DNA of 64,000 nucleotides, taken from Epiperipatus broadwayi. Lineage: Eukaryota; Onychophora; Udeonychophora; Euonychophora; Peripatidae. The translations under genes and the position numbers were made by a program. The stretch covers positions 1,553,336 through 1,617,335 of the forward strand of contig JAQFVV010000014.1 in NCBI GenBank assembly GCA_028023455.1. Reading direction: 5' to 3'. Of the stretch, positions 47,381 to 58,290 are shown in pieces; position 1 is the stretch's first letter, and the number at the start of each line of letters is the position of its first letter. The notes under the pieces were generated by a model. That model had not been told where the DNA came from and made no database searches. It saw only the letters and a list, made by a program, of their open reading frames with translations.

Positions 47381-48972
47381 ATGAGTGAACTAAATAATAC
47401 AACTGAGGATGTTATGGAAGAGGAGGGTGTCCCAATCCCAGGGATCAGTGATAGTTTTTATACAGAAGAAGATGATAGGGAGATTTCCTATAAAAAACAA
47501 ACAGGAAGTAGAGGAAGATGCCTTTACAGTTAGTGGCCATGATACTACCTCAAGTCTGGAAGTAGATGAGGAGCCAGAAGTTGGCCAGAGTCAGATAGAA
47601 AATAAAGCACTCTCAGGGATGAAATTAATGATAATGAAGATGTTTAAAAGTCTAAGGGAAGATAATCCGAAAAGTAATAAAAGTTTAGAACAAAGTGTAA
47701 ATGATCTAAAAGAAGATAATAAAAGTCTAAGAGAAGCTAGTAAGCACAGTATAAAAGGTTTAAGAGAAGAACTAAGAGAAGATAGTAAGCACAGTATAAA
47801 AAGTTTAAGAGAAGATAGTAAGCAAGGTATAGAAAGTCTAGGACAAAGGATATGTCAATCTATAGAGAGCATAATAGAAAGTAGTCAAAGCTCACTTGTG
47901 TTAAAAGATAAGCTAGGTAATCAGACTACTGATAATGAAGAAAGAAATAAGGAGTTAGATGAGACAATAAATAATCCAGCTAGTACGCTGATAGAGAATA
48001 GGCTCCAAGAAGTAGAAAGGCCGATAGTAGCCATAATACCTAATCTCTCAGTAAAAAGAATACATGAGGTAATGACCACAGAGCAGATAGGAATAGATTA
48101 TGAAGTAAAAAGAAGGAGAAGAGAGTGGGAGGAAAAACTTCATGCACCAGATATGGTGATTGATTTAAGAGAGGCAATAAGGGAGATGAAACCAGATATT
48201 TTAGAAAGAGAGCAAAAGTTTCAACAGTCTGTAGTTCTCAATCTAGTAACTAACCAGCATGTGTGGTTTCATAAATCTATATTTTTAAATAGATTAGAGA
48301 TACCTTATCTCTCTGAAAAGTTTAAATGTCCATTACGTATGGTACAGAGAATCCATGTCTCTAGAAAATACAAGTGTGCCTTATATTTGGTACAGAGAAT
48401 CAACCTTTCTAGAAAATTTAAAAATAAATTATATGTGGCCCAGAGAATCAACCTCTCTGGAAGATGTAAGGATGAATTATATCTGGTACAGAGAGGCAAT
48501 CTCTCTGAAAAATGTAAATGTCCAGTGTGTATCATACAAAGAGTCAATCTCTCTGAAAAGTTTAAATGTCCATTATAGATGGTATAAAGAATCAATGTTT
48601 CTAGAAAATTTAGCTGTGCCTTATGTATGGTACAGAGAGTCAACCTTTCTAAAAAATTTAAAAATAAATTATATGTGGCCCAGAGAATCAACCTCTCTGG
48701 AAGATTTTAAGATGAAATATATATGGTATAAAGAGTCAATCTCTCTGAAAATTTTAAATATACATTATGTATGGTACAAGGAGTCTATATTTCTAGCTGG
48801 ATTCTATAATCAGGGGTTACTTAGAATAAATCCTCCAGATATATATTATAAGTGTCCAGTGAAAATGAAAAAGAGAGATCTCCAAAACGGACTGAATATA
48901 CCTTTGCAATTTTATGCAGACCACAATATGATGTACAAAATGGAAAAGCCCAGAGTAAAACTCAAGAGCTGA
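47381..48972 (+). pseudogene. gag-like ORF with 20-residue repeats (element II), two frameshifts
   Basis: The most natural start is ATG at 47381 (MSELNNTTEDVMEEEGVPIP). A slip near the A-run at about 47491-47500 moves reading into the frame 47409-48578 (EVEEDAFTVSGHDTTSS). Residues about 75-150 hold short heptad-like repeats (SLREDNK, SLREDSK, HSIKGLREE) with coiled-coil character. From about 48264 a 60-bp repeat encodes 20-residue units of the type WYRESTFLENLKINYM. The first unit (WFHKSIFLNRLEIPYL) is in the upstream frame, the others in the 48355-48972 frame; a loss of about 20 bp near 48310 explains the shift. The tail YYKCPVKMKKRDLQNG closes the ORF. No zinc knuckle seen. Gag identity is inferred from position after primer site and leader. 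Confidence 0.6.
48264..48800 (+). repeat. 60-bp coding minisatellite with four-unit higher-order period
   Basis: About nine 60-bp units. The block 48361-48500 recurs at 48600-48740 (ATTATATGTGGCCCAGAGAA at 48430 and 48670), a 240-bp higher-order repeat. Three frames (two plus, one minus 48691-48305) stay open across it, so openness alone is no evidence of coding; only the frame of 48355-48972 continues the repeat register of the gag protein. Confidence 0.8.
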
Positions 48973-49035
48973 ACTAGAATGGTCCTGATATAATAATCTA
49001 CTATGTTAGCAATCCCCAAAGAAACCAATGTAAAA

Positions 49036-49171
49036 AGTTTTTTTATTGTATGAAGGGCCATTCCAAATTACCAAGAAAATAGGAGAGAATGCCTTTATGC
49101 TTGCTACTCTTAATGGGAATAAGGGAACCTATAATGCTAGGAGTTTGATCCCTTATCCTTCAGCAGAGTAG
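49036..49171 (+). pseudogene. integrase C-terminal tail (element II)
   Basis: Reads YEGPFQITKKIGENAFMLAT then LNGNKGTYNARSLIPYPSA before TAG at 49169-49171. This fits the C-terminal SH3-like domain of Ty3/gypsy integrases (l.GPf.I.kkigenay.L....g....n...L.pY). It is the only part of pol left. The catalytic core of integrase and everything upstream are deleted, about 70 bp after the gag stop. Confidence 0.7.
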
Positions 49172-49344
49172 CTTAGCAAAGATCTCCTGATCACATTTAA
49201 GTTGTCTGATGAAAAGGGGATTTGGTAGGCATCTAGATGATGTTTGCCAGTGGTTAGAAAATTTTTTTATATTATTATATTTATTATTATTAGTGTTATT
49301 TTATTAGTTATGATCTTTTTTTAAAAGTGCAGATGATTTTATTC

Positions 49345-49355
49345 GAGGGGGGGGG
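49345..49355 (+). promoter_or_regulatory. polypurine tract
   Basis: GAGGGGGGGGG lies directly before the TG of LTR 2, the expected place and composition for the plus-strand primer of an LTR retrotransposon. Confidence 0.8.
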
Positions 49356-52300
49356 TGTTGTGCCATTACTATTTAGTCTTGAGCTAAATTTGTAGTAATG
49401 TGCATGAAAGAAAATGTACAACAAAAATCATCACCACATTTTTATATAAAAGTTAGCTGTAGGGCATCCAAGTTTAAACCCTACAAGATCCAGTTCTAAA
49501 AGCTTAAGATATAAAGAGAGTGGGGCAACAGTTATATTCTTTATTTGTTTGTGTGTTGATAAAAACTCAAAAAGAGTAGTACACACCGTTAATTATTCAG
49601 TATTTATTTTTTTTTGTTAAAAAATAAAGTTATAACACATATGTATAGGCAGTGCGTGTTATAAAAGCTATTTAGTTAGTCACTTTTAAATTACACATAT
49701 TAACTTTCTTTAAAACTAGCCTACATTTGCTAAATTTTAATACCTTATTCTATACTTCTTTTTTTGCTTTTCTATAACTGTAATTTGGATTTAAAAGCTA
49801 AGGATTTAATTTTAAATATTAGGGTTATAATTACTAAGCTAGCAATTAGATTATTTTAATGTCAGTTTATAAATAATTTGAATGAGTGTGTGGGTACATT
49901 GCATACATAAACTACATTTTATTTATTAAATATTGAAAGAAAAAGAAGAAAATCTGTTAAATTATTTTTTTTACTCAACAATTTTGTATTATAAGAGTTG
50001 TTTTTCTGTTGAAAAACTTAGAGACAATGTGAGAAGTCTAATTTTAAAAATGTCTCATCTTAAGATCAAAAGAAAGAAGCTCAAATTTGAGATGTTACAT
50101 GGGTGTAAAAAAGGATTAAGACTATTTTTTCCTTCAAAACAAAAGTTTGTCTAAAAATTAGGATACTGAGATTTTTCATACTATTCAACTAAAAAACGAT
50201 TTGGTTGAAAATAAGTTATAAATCTAATTAAAAGAGGAGGCCAAAAATAGAAAAAAAAATCGGATATAAAAGCAGTCTGGAAAATCAGTTGATATTGTTA
50301 TAGAGACTTTTAAAATATTTAAACTAGAAAAGACAAGGATTTTTAATTCGACCCCATAGCCTTTTTTTTAAACCATTTTTTTAATATAATGTTTTGAAGG
50401 TTAAAAATATAGGGATGTCGGGCTAGAAAAAAATATATATGTCTCATCGTGGGGCTTTTTCCAGGCCACCTTGGATCCAGCATATCATATAGGAAAGAAA
50501 AGATGTCTTGTCTGAAAAATAATATTCTACACCTTTCAACTGACGGAGAGAAATAAGATGTTTTTAAATAGAAAGAAGAAAACATTCACCTGCATTTGAA
50601 GGCGATCAAAAAAAAAAGAGTAATCTACTGATAAATATTAAATCATCAAGTCCAATTAATTGTTCCAGTAACTGAGTTTAAACCCAAAAAAAATTATAAA
50701 TGTGAAAACAACTGCTGTACTTCATCCACTAAAAGAATCATGCTTGACAGGAAGAGAGGATAAGTTCAGATAATGATTTCCAAATTGTCCACTAAAGCAA
50801 AAAAAAACTTCAATAGGATCATCATCATCAAATAATTATACACCTCAAGAAAGAGATTGTTCCAAAGAAAATGGAAATGGTAGCGGCAAAATATAGACAT
50901 TGAACAAGATAAATTTGAATTATTGGAAGTTGCTACAAAGAATAGAACTGGTAATATAAGTTTTTCTTTTATATATTTTCTTTATGATATCAGAGACTTA
51001 GCAAAATTTTAGCAACAGAGTGGTATATTTTTGTTTAAAGAACTTTTAAAATAACCAAGATCAATTGAAACCCAGAATTTCTTAATAAAGATAAACTTAG
51101 CATTAATGATTTTATATGTACTAAAATTATGATTGTCTATTAACTTAAAGTTATGAAATGTTATTAATATGTAACACATTTTCTTTTTTATTATTATTTT
51201 GTTTTAAATAATATTTTTGTTATTATGGGGATAAAACACGCACATACATAATAATATAATACTTGTTGCATATATGTAATTGTGTGTGAATGTAAAGAAA
51301 AAATAGGCTGTATTAAAATATTAGATATAAGTTAAAGTATAGCATTTCAGAGGGTAGAAGGGAGGGGGAGAAGAATAATTAAAAACTTGTTCTGGAAATC
51401 TTGCTCTTTCACTTCTACTAACATTTATTTTTTATCATTCTACTTTACATGTTAGATTTATAAAGGTATGTGTGCGAAAGAGAGAGAAAAAAAAGAGAAT
51501 TTTTTTTTTTTAAACATTTTCTTGAGTGAAATCATGGTCAATGTGACATCCAATTTGAAATACATTTGCGGGAAAGGGGGAAGAATTTAAAATTAATGTT
51601 ATGATTTTTAAAACAGTCGATTATGATTATTGTTGTTATTGTTGATATCAATTTTCATGTAGATATAGAAATTTTTATGTATATGTTAGAAATGCAGTAA
51701 TAAATATTAGTTTATTTTATTAAACAAGGCATATATATTTTATTAATTGTGATCATTCATCTTCAGGGTGAATATTAGCTATTTAAGTTCCAATTAGATA
51801 TACTAAAATTAAGCAATAATTATGAATTTTTTTATAAAAATTAGGTTTATGATTAGGCTTAGTCCTAAAGCTGTAGTTAACCATTATCATCATCGTCATC
51901 ATCATGTTTTAATTAATGAGCTGTTTAAATGTTTAAAGGCCATAAATAAATATTGATTTCTTATTATTATTATAATAACCACCATTCCATCATCTATTTC
52001 ATGCAAGGATGAGTGAATTGCCATCCTAAATTAATAATAATAATCTGAGCTAGTAAAACTTGTAAAGAAAAATACGGAAACGCATTTATTATGTTAAGAT
52101 CTAAGAAATGATTTCTGTCTAATGAATTTATATACTCCACTTTAGTTTAAGAATGTTTTATGTTTAACTAAATATTATTGCATATAGTGATATGGGTCTA
52201 AAAGCAAAATCCTCCATTTTTATTAGAAATAAAATACCAAAAAGGGATTCAAACCTGGTACATGTGAAAAAGTTATAAATATAACTTTGTCTAGATCTAG

Positions 52301-52915
52301 CGAACCTAGTGGCGCCCTGATAGACCATATTCACTTGTTGTTCATGTAGATATGCACTTGAGATCCAACCAAGAGATAAGAGTGAGTAAAATCTACAGTT
52401 GGATATATTGAGAGATATTTGATTGAGTTACCAGTGTACTCACTCACTTGATTTCCATATACCTGAGTTATAATAGTTTGTTCTGAATAATAATTGCTTA
52501 TAGCTTAATCTATTTGTTTATTGATGATACAATGCCTGCCTAACCAGGATTTGAAATAGGCCAGACACCTTAAATGACTAGTCTCCAGGCATTTGTTTAT
52601 AATTATTGATATTGTGATATATTGAGAAATCTAATTATAGAAATATGTTTAATTTATTCCTACTCATCATTTTAATATTTATTTACTATTATAGCTACTA
52701 TCCAGGAGTATATTTCATTCAATCCAATGATATTTTAAATATTATGATCTTATATATTATAGACTACTCAGATATGGTTATATTTATATTTGAATCATTT
52801 CTACCTCTATTTCTGGGGTAATGAATCTTTTGAACCTTTTATTTATGTTACAATGGATCATATGATCACCTATAATTTAGTTACAATGGATCTTTGAACA
52901 TTTTATTAAGTTACA
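49356..52915 (+). repeat. LTR 2 of element II (3.6 kb, with about 1.66 kb absent from LTR 1)
   Basis: 49356-51150 matches LTR 1; 52835-52915 matches its end (ACATTTTATTAAGTTACA). The intervening 51150-52835 has no counterpart in LTR 1. That stretch is AT-rich, includes a (CATCAT)-type run near 51888-51904 and the string TGGCGCCCTGATAGACC at 52310, and shows no ORF. Either LTR 2 took an insertion or LTR 1 lost this part. Confidence 0.65.
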
Positions 52916-53780
52916 ATATATATATATATCATCGATGATTAATAAGTGATTAAACAGATTAATAAGTGATTAAACATAAATCAAACTAGCCTAGGAGTAT
53001 ATATGCACATACAGGAAATGTGAACCCAAAGATGGACTATTTCAGATATGAACTATTAATATACTTTTTTCTGGATTATTAACCAAGTACTACCTCAAGT
53101 GACAATCAATAGACTTCTGCTATCAGTGAATAAGTGGATTAACCAAGATAACTTGGGAGGACTTATCCAAATATTGTTTATTATATAAATAAATATTGTT
53201 GCCTAAAATAAGCTATCTGTCAGTTTTATTTCACATCTCTTGTCATTCATTGCACTTGTTCAAAGGAATCTCATGCCCCTGAATTATGTTCCCCATAACT
53301 AGATCTGAGTAAGTAAGTAAGTAAGGTTGTGGTAAGCTAGAACTCTAGTGATGCCATTTGGGAAATCATATAAACAAATTTTCTAGTTGTTTCCAGTTTT
53401 TGTAAAGCTATATCCTCTTATGAGCAGGAAATATTGTTGTAGGGGGCTAAGATAAACATTGGATAACACCAATCATTATTTCCATCCTGCAATATGCTCA
53501 TCAGGAAATAAAAACTGAGAGAGGGGTTGCTAGGTTGGTTCGGTTACATATATATATATCAGTGTAGTGTTGAAAATTGTTTTATTTATTTTCTGCTTTA
53601 AATGGAACAACTAAACACAATAAAAATCAACAATCAACTAAAAAGTATTAATAAATAAATCGATTTAATGATTAAACATAATAAATGAATACCTTATCAA
53701 TTAGCCAACAAAATCAAATGAGTTCAAGAGGATTTATGAATGGTGAGGAATAAGATATTAATTTAAACCAGGTACATGCG
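52916..53780. other. spacer, no gene recognised
   Basis: Contains a short (GTAA)n run at 53310-53325 and a duplicated 18-mer (GATTAATAAGTGATTAAACA at about 52937 and 52960). No coding motif found. Confidence 0.45.
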
Positions 53781-55065
53781 ATGGATGTCATAATAAACCA
53801 GGTAGAAGAGGTGATGGAATTATTGGGTAGTCGGAATTTAAAAACCTGGAATTCATACAAGAGTGAATAGGGGACCTTACCAGGCAAATTGAATTACTAC
53901 AGACCAAAGATGATACTGTAATAGAAAGAGTAAAAAATATAAAGGATGTCCACAGACAAGATAGCCAAACTGAAAGAAAAATAATTATGACAACCCCGTA
54001 AAGGCAAAAATATGAAATAGGATATATAAAAGATACAAAGATGAATACTTTGTCAATGAACCACATACCTGTGATTGTAAACCAGTTTTTTTAAATAAGA
54101 GTTTTTCAGGTAATGCTGGTGAGGCATTCATCAAATTCATCAATATTTCTTCATTAGTGCCATATTCGAAGAGGCTAGGCCAGCAATAGCCTATGGTTAT
54201 TTGTGAGGTATGTCATAAAGACTTTACTCATCTGACCCTCCAACTTTATTGAGTTTGAACAGGCACCCCATGAATTGTTATTGGAGTTAGAATTACCATG
54301 AGGGAATTAAATACAAAATCTTCTGTGATGTGTGTACCTGATGAGCACTATTCTTCCTTTTTTAGTAAGCAGAATGGTAAAGTTTAGCATGCTCACTGCT
54401 GATCTTCTCATTGAACTTCAAATTTATTAGGATCTTAAGGCAGTGCTTTTCAAGATGTATTGACAAAATGTTGATTGGCACAGACAATTATACCATTGAA
54501 CAGGTGGCTGATCTGCTTAATCCATTTTTCAGTGGCAAATCTTCATCAGCTGAAAAATATGGTTGATTTAAATCTCCAATTAAAACAGCATACAGAAAGA
54601 ACAATAGCCCTATGTGAATGCCATGCAATATGAGAAGTGTAAGGACAGCCTCCAATGAAAAAATACCAGAATTAGTTCCACCATGGAAGAAGAGAAAATG
54701 GGGATGATCAATTGTTAGCCCTAATATTCTTACCAAAACACAAATAGTTAGACAATTCTGATGTAAATAACATCTCATCAAAGGGAGTGCATCAAACCTT
54801 TAATCTGTGAGAAATGCCCATCATGAATACAGTTCACCATTCTCTAAGAAGAACTGAAAAGTATAAGACAGCAGTCTAAAATATGGGATTCAAATTGTTT
54901 AATAATGAGGGACCTTGGTAATTAATTCTTTATAACAGCTTCCTATGATGATGCAGCGAAGAAAATACAAAAATAAATAATGCAATCTATGCAATGTCAA
55001 ATTTGCCATGTGTTTGGAAAAAGAACAAATCTCAATACTTATGTCAGCATTGTCCTAAAATTATA
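53780..55065 (+). pseudogene. Ty3/gypsy gag relic (element III)
   Basis: Decayed plus-strand frames: GDLTRQIELLQTKDDTVIER and VKNIKDVHRQDSQTERK (about 53870-53985, coiled-coil-like), CDCKPVFLNKSFSGNAGEAF (about 54071, capsid-like FSG...), QHTERTIALCECHA (about 54590), and a possible zinc-knuckle remnant (CQICHVFGK, then CQHCPK at about 54995-55065). Order leads straight into protease. The minus-strand ORFs 54066-53788 and 54781-54488 are shadows. Many stops; inactive. Confidence 0.5.
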
Positions 55066-55068
55066 ATA

Positions 55069-55365
55069 ATATTAGAGGGCATAGTTGTAGAATCCCTGTT
55101 GGACTCAGAAAGTCAAGTATCTGTATTATAAGAGAGTCTATATGACCAAATTTTTCTGAATCTTAACATTAGAATCCTTAAGGTTGTCTCAATTCAGCAT
55201 GTGATAAAATTTAGAATAATATTAGAGGGCATAGTTGTAGAATCCCTGTTGACTCAGAAAGTCAGATATCTGTAATATCACAGAGTCTATATGACCAAAT
55301 ATGTCTGAATCTTCACATTAGAATTTTTAAGGTTGACTCAATTCAGCATGTCAAATAGTTGAAAA
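55069..55365 (+). pseudogene. retroviral-type aspartic protease relic, tandemly duplicated
   Basis: GIVVESLLDSESQVSVL, one stop, then ESLYDQIFLNLN corresponds to the retropepsin block v.g..v.aLlDtGSqvS.is...y; the catalytic DTGS is DSES here. The segment of about 140 bp from about 55066 is repeated from about 55210 (GAGGGCATAGTTGTAGAATC in both), with the second copy 1 bp shorter in the active-site region. Lies between gag and RT relics as expected for Ty3/gypsy. Confidence 0.65.
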
Positions 55366-55839
55366 GTAAAATGCTCTAAACATATTGGAATAACAACTAT
55401 CAATCATGTTTTTAATATTGAGTGAACTAATTTATGAAGTGATTTTAGAAGCTATTATGTGCACAAGTGACTGCCTATTGGGTTTTAATAAAAGTCAAAC
55501 AATGGGTACTAATGAAATCATTCATCAAGAGTAATATCAATCAACAGTATTGTATTGTATGCAAGAGTAATCTCACCAGCAGATTGAGGATGAAGAGAAT
55601 TCCCTCTGTTAAAAGAATTAATCGCAAGTTTAAATTGAACAGTTGTTGCAAAGGCTTCATGTTATATTTTCTGATGTACATGAAGTTATAAATGTGTATG
55701 AATATCCTGGATTCTCTGCCATATCAGGCTATATTATATCTGGTATTTCATCAATACAATGTTAATGTTGAAATACATATGGCCCAGATAATGGAGTTTT
55801 GAGTCTTATCAAAATGTTTTTCACCATTTAACCATCTAT

Positions 55840-56455
55840 TGGGGGTTTAAAAAAAAGATGGTTCTGTCAGATTGTATTTGGATGCATGACAATTGAATCA
55901 GATATTGTGTGTGATTGCAATATATCTCTTCCTATCTATGAATTATTGGTAAAATTTAGAGTAAAAAGAGTTTCTATTACATTCGATTTGAGTGCCAATT
56001 ACTGGCAGATCATACTGCATCTAAAAGGCCATCAATATACTGCCTTCAGATACAATGCATATTATTATGAATTCAACAGTATATGCCCTTTGTATTAAAA
56101 AACAGTAGTTCAGGTTTATTCTGATGTTTAAATTTTTCTCAAATGGTATAATGTGCATACTGATTATATATTCTGACCATGTAGTAATTGCATCAATTAA
56201 TATGCTTGAGCATATACAGGATTTAGAGCTAATTTTTTAGTGTTTCAAATAAAGGGAATAAAAATTAATTTCAAGATTATCCTGGTCACTGATGAACTTG
56301 AACTTTTAGGTCATATAATCATTAGTGGTGATATTAAATCCTACCATGGAAATATTCAGGCCATCCAAGAGTTTCCAAACACAAATGAAATCCGTTTTTG
56401 GATTGTATAATTTTTTATAACAGATTTAATAAAAGTATTGCTCTAGATATTGAGA
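55840..56455 (+). pseudogene. Ty3/gypsy reverse transcriptase relic (element III)
   Basis: The open piece 55886-56098 contains LPIYELLVKFRVKRVSITFD then LSANYWQIILHLKGHQYTAF then RYNAYYYEFN, matching the gypsy RT blocks LPrideLL.kl.gk..fs.lDL, sgYwQI.l and kTAF....G.yef. After a stop, other frames give KGIKINFKIILVTDELELLG then HIISSGDIKSYHGNIQAIQE then FPNT (about 56250-56390), the block e..fLGh.is..Gi..d..K..aI..fp.P, and NFYNRF-like sequence (about 56405-56430). The catalytic YxDD stretch is unreadable. Identification is firm, activity excluded. Confidence 0.75.
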
Positions 56456-56469
56456 TGATATTTTCTGCC

Positions 56470-57090
56470 ATCTCATGTGTAAATACATATATTTTTAATT
56501 TCATAGTTAGTTTAGTTATTTCATTAGTTTATAAGTATAATTTTATAAAAATGTATATAAAACGTGTTATATGTAATCTATTAAAGTTTTTTTTTTTTTT
56601 ATCTCACTAACAAATCAGGCTTTCAAGTTTGAATTTTTTAAAATATTTATTTCAGTTGATTAAAGTTCAAGATAAAATAGTTATCTTGAATTATAAGTTT
56701 TTTTTATTAAAAGTATTTTTTTTTTTGTTGAAATTCTTGGAAAAAGATGGATTGGAGAGAATTAGAAAAGGTCACAATTAAACTTTTAACTCAATCTAAA
56801 TATCAATTTGTAATTAAAAGTATTATTGTAAGTGTCTGTCTGTTGTATGTTTCCTTAATTAAGAACTTTTCAAATTGATTTTTGAGTGACAATTTTTTGC
56901 TAAAAAATAACCCAAAAGCTGAGAATCCTGTTTGTAAAATAAAATTAATTTAAAAGAGCAGAGAGGGGCTGGAAGTGAAAAAAGTTTAAATTAGGGAGTT
57001 TTTTTTTTTTTTTTGTTTAAAAAAGTTATTAACAAACTTTTATTGAAAGTTATTGTTGTAAGTTGCTATGAAAACATTTTCCGGCTAGAG
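56470..57090. other. AT-rich spacer, nothing recognised
   Basis: Long poly-T tracts and AT-rich sequence; ORF 56398-56610 starts in RT relic and continues by chance. Confidence 0.5.
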
Positions 57091-57224
57091 AGAATCAAGG
57101 TCTTATCTCCTAGGATGAAAACTTTGTCTTCCTAGCCACACCTGATATATATACCAAGGAATTTCCATCTCTGGAAAAATGTGAAGCCAGCTAGCTAGCC
57201 AACAGTGTTTCAAGAAGAATGAGG

Positions 57225-57345
57225 ACTAAGGTGATTTATGCAAGAAGCTATTGAAAAAGTCAGCCCATGGGCTGTACCCTTCTGATTAAATTTGATAGAA
57301 TTGATAGCTGCCCAGTACTTAATAAATGGATGGGAAATGCCAATT
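57225..57345 (+). pseudogene. Ty3/gypsy RT N-terminal scrap
   Basis: QEAIEKVSPWAVPF (about 57239-57281) followed, after a stop, by IKFDRIDSCPVLNKWMGNAN fits the start of gypsy RT (i..s.W.sPvvlv.KkdG..R.c.Dyr.lN). It lies downstream of the RT core at 55.9 kb, the wrong order for one intact element, so it comes from a second copy or a rearrangement. Confidence 0.5.
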
Positions 57346-58140
57346 TAATCCATTTTAACAGCACATTAACAAGTGGGTAATTAATTATAAACTGTTTATA
57401 AAGTGAACTTTACTACTGTATGTAATGAAATACAATTATAGACTCAATCAGTTATGTTTTATATGTAAAAGCTATTTTAGACTAAATTTTTCAACAATAG
57501 TGCATGATTTTACTTTGAATAATCTATTCAATAAAATAGATCTTTAGAATAGAATGATTATTCATTAATTTTGACATAATTTTGGAGACGGTAGGTTTTT
57601 ATATTTTATTTCTTTTTTTATATATATATATTTTATCTTTGTTATACTTATGCATATGTAGATTTTGGTTTCACGAATGTAAAATGCTAGATTGTAGAGA
57701 GATAAAAAAACTTATTTCAATCAATGTCTGAGATACTTGCCAAGGAAGATGATGAATGAAATCTGGGGTGGTCCTGGAATAACTCTATGTGAGATCATCA
57801 GATAAACATTTGTCTTTAATAAAAGTTTAATTCTTATGGGTGGTTTACTCCTTGGGCTAATCAATCAATTTCTTACATGCTTTGCTCATTTGAGTTGCAT
57901 GTCTTAGAGTCTCATTTTAGTACAGTGATACAAGTCAATCTCCTTGAGTTGAAGATAACTAGTTAATTGTCTGCAAAGTTTTTGCCTTATTTTGGTATAC
58001 AAAACTGTAACATATTTATCATTTGTTTAATTACTTGTATAAATTGTAAATAGTTATTGTGTTAATTAATAAAGGTTATATATATATAATAAATAAAGTT
58101 TGATATCTGTATTCGTTTCACAATATATGTAATATACAAA
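57345..58140. other. AT-rich spacer, no gene recognised
   Basis: No coding or RNA signal seen. A few short TA runs (57618-57632, 58077-58090). Confidence 0.5.
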
Positions 58141-58194
58141 TCAATATATATATATATCAAAATACAGTACAATTTATATAAATTATATTCTTTT

Positions 58195-58240
58195 AGAAGT
58201 ACTTTCGACTATACACTTTGTAGTCTTTATCAACTATATA
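58195..58240 (-). ncRNA. hammerhead-like motif 3' of the diverged PLE
   Basis: Minus strand: GTTGATAAAGACTACAAAG then TGTATAGTCGAAAGTAC. TTGATAA is two changes from CUGAUGA; GACTA..TAGTC pairs as helix II; GAAA follows directly. It sits about 50 nt beyond the GIY-YIG ORF end, the usual place for such motifs in PLEs. Two core changes argue against activity. Confidence 0.4.
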
Positions 58241-58290
58241 ACGTTGAATAATCAAAACGAGACAACCCTTAACAATACCCATAGTTCAAT

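Larger units (their letters stand above)
44127..52915 (+). mobile_element. Ty3/gypsy-type LTR retrotransposon II, pol largely deleted
   Basis: LTR 1 44127-46029, primer-binding site 46031-46048, leader with tandem repeats, gag 47381-48972, integrase C-terminal tail 49036-49171, polypurine tract 49345-49355, LTR 2 49356-52915. LTRs begin TGTTGTGCCATTAC and end AAGTTACA. ATATA lies on both outer flanks but inside TA-rich DNA, so the duplication is weak evidence. Protease, RT and RNase H are missing between gag and integrase. Assignment to Ty3/gypsy rests on the primer site and the integrase tail. Confidence 0.8.

Noticed and set aside
48305-48691. 128-aa minus-strand ORF through the gag minisatellite
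   Set aside because: Open only because the 60-bp unit lacks stops in that frame; it does not continue outside the repeat.
52310-52326. TGGCGCCCTGATAGACC as a second tRNA primer-binding site
   Set aside because: No LTR end (CA) precedes it and the 3' half does not fit a common tRNA; kept only as a hint.
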